From contig NC_018244.1 of the NCBI RefSeq assembly GCF_000227135.1, positions 200,967 through 264,966 of the forward strand: a stretch of 64,000 bases of DNA, given 5' to 3'. The DNA is from Leishmania donovani (taxonomy: Eukaryota > Euglenozoa > Kinetoplastea > Trypanosomatida > Trypanosomatidae). The translations under genes were made by a program, and so were the position numbers. Position 1 is the first letter of the stretch. The number at the start of each line of letters is the position of its first letter. The notes beneath the pieces were generated by a model. The model did not search any database, had not been told where the DNA came from, and saw only the letters and a list, made by a program, of their open reading frames with translations. Of this stretch, positions 1 to 8,788 are shown one piece after another.

Positions 1-730
1 GAGCACGCACGCAGAGAGGACTGCAAAAATAAGCGCGGCAGTGCGGTCGGTCCCACCCACCCCCCAAAGGGAGAGGGGTATACTTCAGCGTCATGCATGC
101 CTGTCGCATATTCCAGCGCCATGTTCGTGTATGGGAGGAGGGAGGGCAATGCATGTACTGGAGCCGGGGCGTCGATGCCAGGCGAAGCGGGTGCAAGAGA
201 GTGGAGTGAGGGCTACCCATCACCACCACCACCATACCGGAGGTGAATGTACCGCAGCGGTGTATGATGGCTGCTGCCCCTCCAGCCCGTTCTTTCCATG
301 TTCATCTGCTTGGTGGTGCGAGAGTAGGGAAGACGAAGACGGAGGCGGAGGACAGAGGACGACGATGCTGTGCCTTGGCAGCGGGCCGCACTCGACTCGC
401 GTTGCCTTTCGTCTGCCGCTAGCGTCAAGTGTGCGAAAAGACGCCATCACAGACATCGACCCGCGCGCACGCGCCCACCACCACCACCCCGGGCCTCAGC
501 GAGACTTGATCTCCCCTCCGCCCCTCAAACCCTCCGTTTTCTGTCCATCACTGCTGGCGCAGTGCACGTGGCGACGCGGTGGGGCTTTCCTGCTCGGCTC
601 TTCGTCCTTTCCCCCCTTTCTTCGCGGGCACATGTTGATGATTCAGTGAGAGCATGCGCAAAGTCGAGGAGCACCACGCGGGCAACAACGCCCACAGAGG
701 CACAGCTGCCGCGACACCCATCCGCATCCG
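1..730. other. intergenic, 3' flank of the RMC1-like gene
   Basis: No convincing gene. On the coding (minus) strand this is the 3'UTR side of the RMC1-like gene and would run toward the next gene left of the window. It holds short CCA/CAC-rich stretches near 217-235 and 475-490 and several purine runs on the plus strand. Open frames on both strands are short, mutually overlapping and of biased composition (His/Arg/Ser rich), as expected of untranslated sequence. Confidence 0.6.
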
Positions 731-3700
731 TCATGCTCCGCCTCGCTGCTTTAGCTCGTGCCAGCCCTGCTCCATCTGGCGAAGCAGCTGCTCGTAGTGT
801 ATTTCGTGCACGTGGAACCGGCCGTCGACATTAGGCGAAGTGGTCGCAGCGAGGGAACCCTGGCTAGGATGCGCTGCCTTGCTTGCTGACGAAGGCGACA
901 ACGCGCTAGCCGTCAGACTTACCAGCAGTTTCCTTGCCACGGTGATGTACACGCGATGCGCGGCTTGAACTTGTCGCTCCAGCGAGCGCGTTCGCCAAGA
1001 CTTCAGTGGGTTCGAGGCGAAATCCGATGCGGTAAGCTGGTGCTGGGATACGACGGCGGCACCGCCGGCGTTGAAGAGCGCCTCCTCCGCCCAACGCACA
1101 CACCGCCACGCGCCATCCAGCACGGAGAGAGCTAGGGAGTCCCACGACAGCACGCGTGTCTGCCGACGGTGCGACAGCACCGACGATAGTGCAACCGCGG
1201 GCACCTCAGCGAGCTTACTCTGCTGTGGAACGCGCTGCAACACCGCTGCGGCAGCGGTGAAGTGGGAGCGACAGCTGTACGCCTCCGCGACCTCCAGTAA
1301 GAAGCCATGCGCCTCAAGAAGACGCACCGCCTCCCCAAAGAGAATCTCCGTCTCCTCCGCGTCTTCACCGGGGCAGAAAGGAGAGAACGGCACATCCTCA
1401 CTTTGCTGTGCCGTTGGCGTCGCCGCGGCCGGGGATGTGGGAGCAGAGGCCACTGCACCTGACGGCTCAGCGCGACGCTCCGCTGAGGGCTCGCCCGCGT
1501 TGAGGCGACGCGCACGCGCATCAGCTGCGTCGATGCGCCGCATCGATGCTCTCACCTCCTGAGATGCGCCCCACCAATCCAGCAGCAAGCGCGCCGTGGC
1601 CTCGTTTTGCTCCAGTACCCCTTGTCGCAGCAGCTCCTGCACACGACGCGCAGCGCTGCAGGCGGATGGCGATTGAGAAGCCATAAACAGACTCGCTGGA
1701 GTGTCTCCCACGTCGCTAAGAACCATCTCGAGAAGCAAGTGCTGGAGGGGCGGCTCCACTGGAATGGCGGCGCTGTGCAGGAGCCGCACATAATCGCAGA
1801 GGAGTCCCTCGAGTTGGCGCCGCCTCTGAGGCTGTTGCTGCTGTTGGGGGTGGCATAGCAAAGATGACTGAAGGGCTAACCAAGTAGGAGCAAACACCTT
1901 CTGTAAAATGAGCTGCTGCAGCTCAGCGGAGCTGATGAGGAGCTCACCAGATGCCACAGAGCGGGTTGCACGCGCAACATCGGCACCGTCGGCCCCTCCT
2001 GCGAGGGCCAAAGAGCGCTCTCGCTCCACCGCGACGCAACGGGCAGAAAACGCGGTTTCGAGTGTGAGGTTCTCCAGCATGCACGTCCATAGAGTGTACA
2101 ACTGCTTGCCTGCGACGCCCGGTGTCGATGCTGTGGCCATGCACAGAAGATGTCGCAACGCATCCACCTTGGAGTACTCAGATGGGCCCGTCCGGGACAC
2201 TCCAGCGCCGTTGCCGTCACCGTCATCACCCTCCAACCCCACCGCCTGGACGGTGAGCTCACCTAGAAGGCCGACAAGAGCGTGCACGCTGCTGGTGCTG
2301 CGGTCGTTGGTCGAGCGAGCCGAAAACACCTGATAGCGCCGGCACAGGAAGCTCACGTAGGAGCGGACAAGCCAAGCCGCTGCTTCGCCATTCAAGGTGT
2401 TTACATCGAGGCCCTGCTCCTGCTGCGGCGAGCAAGGATCCTGGCTGGCGCGGTCGCTCTCGTCGCTGAAGTCCACAAGCAGACGCCACGCCGCCACCCG
2501 CGCGGCGTCTACACGGCACACGCGCAGCGTTCCGTCCGATGCCTTCATCACCAGTGGTAGCCGCGGACCCGCCAGCCACTGATAGTCGCTGTAGACGACC
2601 GGCTCACTGTCCCTCGGCGCACCTCCGCTGCCGTCTGCATCTCCCTCTTCACAGCCCTCCACCGCTGCAGCGGCACCGCAGCAGTACAGCGGGTACATCA
2701 ACGGTACGGCAGATGCGGCAGCGGCAGCGTCGGTGGTAGGATCCGACGCGGTCATCGCCAGCATTGAGCTGCTCAACACGGACAGCATAGATGTAAAGTC
2801 GGCCGATGGAGATTGGTGCTGCAATGCCACTTTCCTATGACGCGAACGGTCGCGCCGGTGCTGGTGCTCAGCCGCTAGTGAGTCGGCGGCGGCGGCCTGC
2901 GCGGCGCTAGAGGCGGCAGTTGGCGGATGAGACGCTGTTGGTGACGGTAGCAGCGGTGAGCGTGGCGTTGAAGCGGAGGCGTCGTCGACGTTGTCAGTGA
3001 TGCTGCTGCCGCTGTGGTGGTGCGGCCGAGAGAGCCGGGAGTGACCAAAACCGCTGTTTGCCATCCCCTGTGAGCCCGAAGTCGCACCCCCTCCAGCTCC
3101 CAACGAAGGAGCCGGCTCAGAAGAATAGTGCGCTGAAGCAGCGGCAGGCTTACGCGCCCGCACCCCCGCGCCAATGGTGCCTGAGGTCACCGCCTTCCAC
3201 ACATAGCTCCGCGCCAGCGTGCTGTTCCTTGCGTTGCGAGAAGCGGTAGCGGCGCTCATGCGAGACACACTGCTGCTGCCGCAGTCTGCCAGGTCGTACA
3301 CAGCCGACCGAGCCGTGTCTGGGGAGTGAATCACGATGAGGTTGTCCACCACCTGTACGCAGAAGGGGACCAAGCCCGGCAGCTGCGGAAACGGCGCGGC
3401 AAGCGCGTCAGCCCCTACGGCACCCGACAACGGGTCTTGCGCAGACGCTTGAGAGTCGCGAGACGCACGTGAGATTACCGCAGTCAAGGACAGCCGCGCA
3501 ACGTGAACAAACACGCCGCCACACAACTTGGACGGCGGCGCAGAGGCCGTGGCAAACGACGCCGCCGCCGTAAGTCGACTCAAGAGTGAGTCGCTATGCG
3601 CTGCTTCAGCAGCCGACGCTGATGCGCCAGCACCGGCAACTCCGCTACTCAGTGCCCTCTCGGTCTGCGACATGCCGGACAAGGGCTGGCGCCCGTGCTC

Positions 3701-5488
3701 TTTGGAGGGGACGTGCATGTACAGGTTCATCACCGGGTCCTGTCGGCCGCCGATGGTGCCGCGGCCGGAGGACACGTGGTATAAAAAAGATTGCCCGTAG
3801 ATCGTCAGCACGCCCAGCACCGAGGAGAGCTGCTGCGACGCCTGCGGGCACCGGAGAAGCGGCAGCGGCAGCTCCGACAAAGAAGCGGGCGCAGCGCCGG
3901 TGGCAGTGCCGTGTCCTGCGGTGCAGTGCATATGGAGGGTAGCGCAGAGGCTCTCTGGTAATGTCAACTCAGTCAACGTGCGTAGCTCCAGTGGCGCAGA
4001 ACTTGCCTCAGCTGCCCTGCTAGACTTCGCTCTCGGTTCGCGGTACACCGAAGACGCCCTTCGCCCCACATACACCTTGATCGGCTTCACCACCGACGGG
4101 CGAGCGTGGTTAAGGCTCAGCAGCACACGACTTCGTGCATCGTAGGTGCACCAGTCCGAGCGCGTGACGTAGCGCTGCAGCACGCTTATGGACACCAGCG
4201 CGGCCCCATCGCACACGCTGTCGGCAGTAGCAGAAGACGCCATGGATGATGAATAGGTCATCGAAGCCGCTGTCGCCGCACTCACCGGAGAGGCGGGCGG
4301 GATGTGCACCGGCTCTCGCTCGATGTGCCCGTCCTCCTGTGTGCCACCACCTCCAAACGAGAGCAGAGGTGAGGGCTTCGTGGACGCTTGCGGGGGCTGA
4401 GGCGGCTGAGGTGCGAGTGCGAGGCTGACTCGGCAGCGCACCTGCACAAGGTCGACAGCGATCGAAGAGACGCAGAGGAGGTGGTGGTCAACGTACGCTG
4501 CCGCTGTCGTCGTCGTCGAGGCAGCAGCTGGAGCCCTGTTGCGGTCGCACCAGCAGAAGAACTGCATCGGGTACCACGCTTCGCGGAAGCGCAGCGTGTT
4601 GGGGGAGCATACAACCTTCGCTAGTGGGCGCGCGAGCGGAACAGCCGATGCCGCTATGCAGTCCACACCTTCACGCAGCACGGGGCACTCCATGATGTAG
4701 ACTGCCATAACCGGCGGAGGCGCGGTGAGTGCACCATAACCAGAGACAGCCAACGGCCCCGATGTCAGCCCTGGTGTCTCGCTGCGGCCGGTCGAAGAAG
4801 CAGGCGATGGCAGTGCCTCTGGTGGCGGTAGCGGCACAGCCATCAGCACCGACGCCGAGCGACGGAGCTCCTCGTGCGGCATGGGCAGACGCCGCGGTAG
4901 GCAGAGCCCGCTGGTGGATGCTGTGGTGCAGCAGGAGGCAGAGAGAGGGGCCGTCCACACTTGTGAAGGATTCGCCATGCGTAGGCACGCCGCAGCCGCT
5001 TCGGCACTGGCAGTGGGCGTGGAAGACTGTGCTGCTGGCGGGGTATGGGGAGAAGGCAAGCAGAGAAGTGTACCACGCGCATCCGGCGGGCAGTTTCGAC
5101 GGTGCATCACAGTAGTCGATGCTGCGTCTTGGGCTAAACAAGCGGCGTTGCCGTGAGCAGTCTCGATCCTGTCTTTCTCCGACTTTGACGGTCTTTCCAA
5201 GCTAGCTGGCGCCGCCGCAGCAGCGCTCCAAGTTAACGGCACACATAGGGTGATGCTGTCCTCGCAAACGAGGATGACGTCCTCGGCGACGTCGTCGAGG
5301 TGCATCGCACGCACGCGAAACGACGGCGATGCAGACGGCGCCGCCGCCGGTGTTGCCGCTGTGGCGTTGAGCGGAGAGGCGGCGAGGGAGAGTCCCAGCG
5401 GTTTGACTGAGGACGGCAGCGGCTCGCTCAGGTAGATGAGCGAGGGGGCGTCGGCATCGCCATCAGCGTAGCTGTGCTCGGCCAGCAT
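731..5488 (-). CDS. RMC1: RMC1/Mic1-like protein (regulator of Mon1-Ccz1 Rab7 exchange factor)
   Basis: Protein of 1585 residues. In animals RMC1 (C18orf8/Bulli) is a subunit of the Mon1-Ccz1 complex that activates Rab7 on late endosomes; a similar role here is inferred. The match was made by eye against the remembered pattern of the family: an IYGQ strand near 556-560; the signature VDNLIVIHSPDTARSAVYDL near 710-732, corresponding to the animal VDNLVVVHH...FDI segment; a further propeller-like strand around 972-992; and a helical C-terminal half (about 1180-1585) ending in a stretch that corresponds to the Mic1 domain. Animal proteins are about 650 residues, so the excess is Ala/Ser/Pro/Gln-rich insertions, mainly about 370-430 and 760-960. 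The ATG at 5488 is preceded by a good pyrimidine tract and AG. An alternative is another propeller-solenoid trafficking or nuclear pore protein. Confidence 0.65.
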   Translation of the reverse strand: MLAEHSYADGDADAPSLIYLSEPLPSSVKPLGLSLAASPLNATAATPAAAPSASPSFRVRAMHLDDVAEDVILVCEDSITLCVPLTWSAAAAAPASLERPSKSEKDRIETAHGNAACLAQDAASTTVMHRRNCPPDARGTLLCLPSPHTPPAAQSSTPTASAEAAAACLRMANPSQVWTAPLSASCCTTASTSGLCLPRRLPMPHEELRRSASVLMAVPLPPPEALPSPASSTGRSETPGLTSGPLAVSGYGALTAPPPVMAVYIMECPVLREGVDCIAASAVPLARPLAKVVCSPNTLRFREAWYPMQFFCWCDRNRAPAAASTTTTAAAYVDHHLLCVSSIAVDLVQVRCRVSLALAPQPPQPPQASTKPSPLLSFGGGGTQEDGHIEREPVHIPPASPVSAATAASMTYSSSMASSATADSVCDGAALVSISVLQRYVTRSDWCTYDARSRVLLSLNHARPSVVKPIKVYVGRRASSVYREPRAKSSRAAEASSAPLELRTLTELTLPESLCATLHMHCTAGHGTATGAAPASLSELPLPLLRCPQASQQLSSVLGVLTIYGQSFLYHVSSGRGTIGGRQDPVMNLYMHVPSKEHGRQPLSGMSQTERALSSGVAGAGASASAAEAAHSDSLLSRLTAAASFATASAPPSKLCGGVFVHVARLSLTAVISRASRDSQASAQDPLSGAVGADALAAPFPQLPGLVPFCVQVVDNLIVIHSPDTARSAVYDLADCGSSSVSRMSAATASRNARNSTLARSYVWKAVTSGTIGAGVRARKPAAASAHYSSEPAPSLGAGGGATSGSQGMANSGFGHSRLSRPHHHSGSSITDNVDDASASTPRSPLLPSPTASHPPTAASSAAQAAAADSLAAEHQHRRDRSRHRKVALQHQSPSADFTSMLSVLSSSMLAMTASDPTTDAAAAASAVPLMYPLYCCGAAAAVEGCEEGDADGSGGAPRDSEPVVYSDYQWLAGPRLPLVMKASDGTLRVCRVDAARVAAWRLLVDFSDESDRASQDPCSPQQEQGLDVNTLNGEAAAWLVRSYVSFLCRRYQVFSARSTNDRSTSSVHALVGLLGELTVQAVGLEGDDGDGNGAGVSRTGPSEYSKVDALRHLLCMATASTPGVAGKQLYTLWTCMLENLTLETAFSARCVAVERERSLALAGGADGADVARATRSVASGELLISSAELQQLILQKVFAPTWLALQSSLLCHPQQQQQPQRRRQLEGLLCDYVRLLHSAAIPVEPPLQHLLLEMVLSDVGDTPASLFMASQSPSACSAARRVQELLRQGVLEQNEATARLLLDWWGASQEVRASMRRIDAADARARRLNAGEPSAERRAEPSGAVASAPTSPAAATPTAQQSEDVPFSPFCPGEDAEETEILFGEAVRLLEAHGFLLEVAEAYSCRSHFTAAAAVLQRVPQQSKLAEVPAVALSSVLSHRRQTRVLSWDSLALSVLDGAWRCVRWAEEALFNAGGAAVVSQHQLTASDFASNPLKSWRTRSLERQVQAAHRVYITVARKLLVSLTASALSPSSASKAAHPSQGSLAATTSPNVDGRFHVHEIHYEQLLRQMEQGWHELKQRGGA

Positions 5489-6934
5489 GAGTGTCGATAT
5501 AGTTCTTCAAGCTGCACAACGAGTGTCACCGTGCGAGTCAAGGAGAGCCGTGCCTGCGGAAATAGCTTCAACGAGAGTAGGCGAGGGGAGGGCGAGAGGG
5601 AGGGGGGCTGTTGCCAGGCATCCAGGTGGGCACAGTGATCACATTGGTGAAGCAACACAGAACAGACACAGAGTGAAGTGATGAAGCTGAAGGAAAAAAG
5701 CAGGGATCTGCACTGTCTGTCCGTAAAGCAGAGGACAGACGGATGTGCCTGCCTGGTGCACACGCACGAATACGTAAAACAGCACCTTAGTCGCTACAGG
5801 AAAGTGAAAGGGTTGATAATGGTGGCATAGGCAGTGATGGGATTCATTTCTGTGAGAGCGGCAGAGGCAGAGAGAGAGTAGATAGACAGAACGTCGAGAC
5901 AGACAGTGGAAGATGATAAGACGTGAGCCAAGAGAGGGATGACACGAATGGTGAGCAGAGCACAGCAGAGGGAAGGGGTTCTCGAGGTGAGGTGGCAGAA
6001 GGTGAAGCACAAGTGCGCCAGAGAGGCAGGGCAAGCCGCTGGCTGCGTATAAGTGCGCTTCATGGAAGGCGCCCGGCCGTGTCGCTCAGCAAGGCACACA
6101 TGCAGACGAAGACGTGCTTCTGCCTCTCCGTCGTTGCCTCGCAATTGTGTGCTGTCTTCACCTCCCCCTTGCCTCCCTCCCTTCGTGTGACGTCCACTCG
6201 CTGCCTGGCTATGCCCCCTTCATCGCTGCTGACGGAGTCGACCGGAGTTTGTGAGCGTGCGAGACCCCTACGCCGACAGCCACGCACACACACAAACACA
6301 CAGAAACAAGGAGATAGATGGAAGGGGGAGGGGGAACATATCTCGACTTACACGGAAGGGCGAGGCAACCCGCACGTAGCCACACGGAGGGATGCGCAGG
6401 TCTGCGCTGCGCCCCCCCACCTTCCAACACATTCACTTCCCCTCCTTTTCTCTCTATTTCGTCTGTGACTGTCCACTCGATTTAAGTATCATCGCCTTAA
6501 GAGCACACACACACGCAAGCTAACCGAGTGGCGGCCGAGAAAAAAAAAACGGCGCCACACAAATGGAGGTGCAGAAGACAGGAACGTGCGATGGGAGGGC
6601 GCGCGTGACTGCTGAGGTGAGCCCCCTCCGCCCCGCCCCCGGAGGGAAGGCGGAAGGCGCTACCTGTATTCGCTCTGCCAAACAAGCCCACCCTCGCCCA
6701 CCTCATCCGCCCTCTCGTGCACTATGCAAGCACGCACGGGCGCAGGAGTGCGCCCTCTGTCGGCGCCACCACCCTCCTCCTCCTCCTCCTCCCCACCCTC
6801 CGCGAGGGCACCCCGCAAAGAGCAAACGCATCAAACGGAGCGCCACCGCCTCAGCGCCACCATCAGCCCGCGCACGACACACGTGCAAGGCGCAAACGAC
6901 TTTGCGCGAGTGCCCCGCCATGCTGTTCGTGAAA
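5489..6934. other. intergenic, RMC1-like to J-protein
   Basis: No gene supported. It should contain the 3'UTR of the J-domain gene (from 6934 leftward) and the 5'UTR and splice acceptor of the RMC1-like gene. A homopolymer A run on the plus strand sits near 6540-6549 and a CCTCCT repeat near 6774-6792. Open frames here are short and mutually overlapping. Confidence 0.6.
5554..5607 (-). promoter_or_regulatory. putative trans-splice acceptor of the RMC1-like gene
   Basis: On the minus strand a C/T-rich tract, about 5556-5607, ends in CCGCAG with the AG at 5555-5554. That would leave a 5'UTR of about 65 nt before the ATG at 5488. A second AG at 5513-5512 is closer but has a weaker tract. Inferred from the tract-plus-AG rule for kinetoplastids. 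Confidence 0.5.
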
Positions 6935-7903
6935 TTAATAGCCCAACTCACGACGCAGAAAGCCCTTCGGGCTGGTCAGCCACGCCATATCGTAGCTCCG
7001 GTACGCCATGATCGAATAGAGGAACAGCATGCACAACGCCGCCGGGGCAAGCATCGTGTGCAGCAGCACATCCAGCGCCACGGAGACGAAGAAGACGCTC
7101 GTCAGCATTGGGAAGGCGGCGTAGAAGCGGCCGAGCACGTAGAAGCCGCAGAGCAGCAGGAAAATGTGGAAGCCGCTCGGGGTACGCCACTTAACCCAAC
7201 TCCAGTACCGCGGCATCTCGTCCACGTTGCGCGCCATCCACTCGGGCAGGAACTTGTAGTAGAAGTACTGCGTGTCTGAGACAAGGTTTCGGTAGCGCCG
7301 GTCCAGCGTCGGACTCTTAGTGATCAGCTCGTATGCCTTGTTGATCTGGTTGAGGCGTGGGATGTCGCCGGTGCCGTCGGCCGCCATGTCCGGGTGAACC
7401 TGCTTCATGAGCTCGTGGTAGCGCAGGCGGATCGTCTGCGTCGAAGCACCCGGCTTCAGGCCCAGCACCTCCCATGGGTTGTACCCGCTTACGTGGGTGC
7501 TGACGGCTTCCTTGTTCGCGTCCTCGGCAGTTGCCGCGGGCCCGTGCGTGCGGCGACGCTGCTCGCGATGGAGCTCCTCTTCCGTGGGCTTTGCTGCGCC
7601 GCGTGGCGAGTCGATGTCGGCGGGGACGGTGCCGTAGCCTGGGCCACCGCTGGACTGCCAGCGGCGAGCTGTCGCCCAAGCAGAAGAGCTGCCTGTGGTG
7701 GGCGCGCACAACGTCGCTGCACGCAGCAGCACAAGCGAAGACGTTGGCTGGTATGACGAAGATAGAGCAGCCGATGGAGGTGAGCAACAGCAGCGACTGG
7801 CAAGGCTGGCGGTGACACCCGCCGTCACCGGCCGCGGTGCGCGTCCCCTGCGGTGGAGAAGCGCCGAGGCCAACGTCGACGCCGCGGTAGCTCGGAGCAG
7901 CAT
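6935..7903 (-). CDS. mitochondrial-type J-domain protein with three membrane segments
   Basis: Protein of 322 residues from the ATG at 7903. J-domain proteins stimulate the ATPase of an Hsp70 partner. The J domain covers about 142-200, with the essential HPD at 170-172. There is no Gly/Phe region and no zinc-finger repeat, so this is a class III (DnaJC) type. Residues 1-85 are Arg/Ser/Ala-rich with no acidic residue, a typical mitochondrial targeting sequence, with a cleavage-like ARRWQSS near 79-85. After the J domain come an aromatic segment and three hydrophobic stretches (about 244-260, 264-282 and 285-302), so it is probably anchored in a mitochondrial membrane with the J domain on one face. 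The open frame extends upstream to 8158, but this start gives the best targeting sequence. Which Hsp70 it serves cannot be told. Confidence 0.85.
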   Translation of the reverse strand: MLLRATAASTLASALLHRRGRAPRPVTAGVTASLASRCCCSPPSAALSSSYQPTSSLVLLRAATLCAPTTGSSSAWATARRWQSSGGPGYGTVPADIDSPRGAAKPTEEELHREQRRRTHGPAATAEDANKEAVSTHVSGYNPWEVLGLKPGASTQTIRLRYHELMKQVHPDMAADGTGDIPRLNQINKAYELITKSPTLDRRYRNLVSDTQYFYYKFLPEWMARNVDEMPRYWSWVKWRTPSGFHIFLLLCGFYVLGRFYAAFPMLTSVFFVSVALDVLLHTMLAPAALCMLFLYSIMAYRSYDMAWLTSPKGFLRRELGY

Positions 7904-8788
7904 TAAAGGCGTAGAGACAGTCGAGACCCCCAACAAAAAAAAAAAACGCACACGCGCACAGGGAAGGGGGGGGGGCGCTGCAACGCGTGGGCGTGTGTGC
8001 GCGCGTGCATCGATGTTGAGTAGGGGTGGTGCGCACAGAAGGATGCACCGTTGAAGAGCAAAGACCGACAAGGTCAGGCCAGGGAAGGTGATGGTGGTGA
8101 GACGAACGACGAAAGGCCCATGCATGGAGGAGACGCGCAGAAATGGTGTCGCTGCCACGACGACTCTGGCCGTGGCCGCCCCCTCGCTCCAGCATGCCAG
8201 CAGTGGGGAATGGGGGAGGGGGCAGCGCTAGAGGTTCGTAAGCGAGACGTTGAGAGAGATGGAAAGCGATGGCGGCGGACTTCTGCCGCAGCGAGGAGGA
8301 CGGCGAGCATGTCCCAGATGCGGCGCGCATCCCTTTGCCGAGCCACCACCTCCCTCTCTTCGCCTCGACGATGGTGATGGCAACCGAGAGACGGTATAAG
8401 CGCCTCGAGAGCGCAAAGATGATGACGCGTGTGCATGTGCGCCGCCATGCACGCACGCCGACACAAGCACGCGCCCCTTCTGCGCAGCGCGCGTTCCTTG
8501 TCACTGTCCACACTTTTAGTCTGTCCTTGTTGTGCACTCTGTCGCTCTCTGCCCGAGCACCAGGGAGAGAGCGACAGAGACGAGCCGCTTATAGGCCTGG
8601 AAGTTAAGCGTGCATCCGAGCCACTGGCCATTACGTCGAAACAAGACATGCCATCTATCCACGCACCTCTCATGGGGCACGCATCGGCACACGCGCACGA
8701 GAGAAACGCACGCACAGACACATCCGTCGTCCTCGTCGCTGCCTCGACACTCAACCCCTTCCCTCGCCCGCCCCTCCCCGCCTTCCGT
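7904..8788. other. intergenic, J-protein to giant membrane protein
   Basis: No gene supported. The minus strand carries a run of T (plus-strand A run at 7935-7946) and a C run (plus-strand G run at 7967-7975) just upstream of the J-protein ATG. No AG occurs between the T run and that ATG, so the acceptor is probably further out, for example the AG at 7979-7978. The frame of the J protein stays open to 8158 without clear coding character. Confidence 0.5.

Noticed and set aside
7904..8158. 85-codon N-terminal extension of the J-domain protein
   Set aside because: It runs through a homopolymer T/C region and would place the mitochondrial presequence internally. It cannot be fully excluded without splice-site data.
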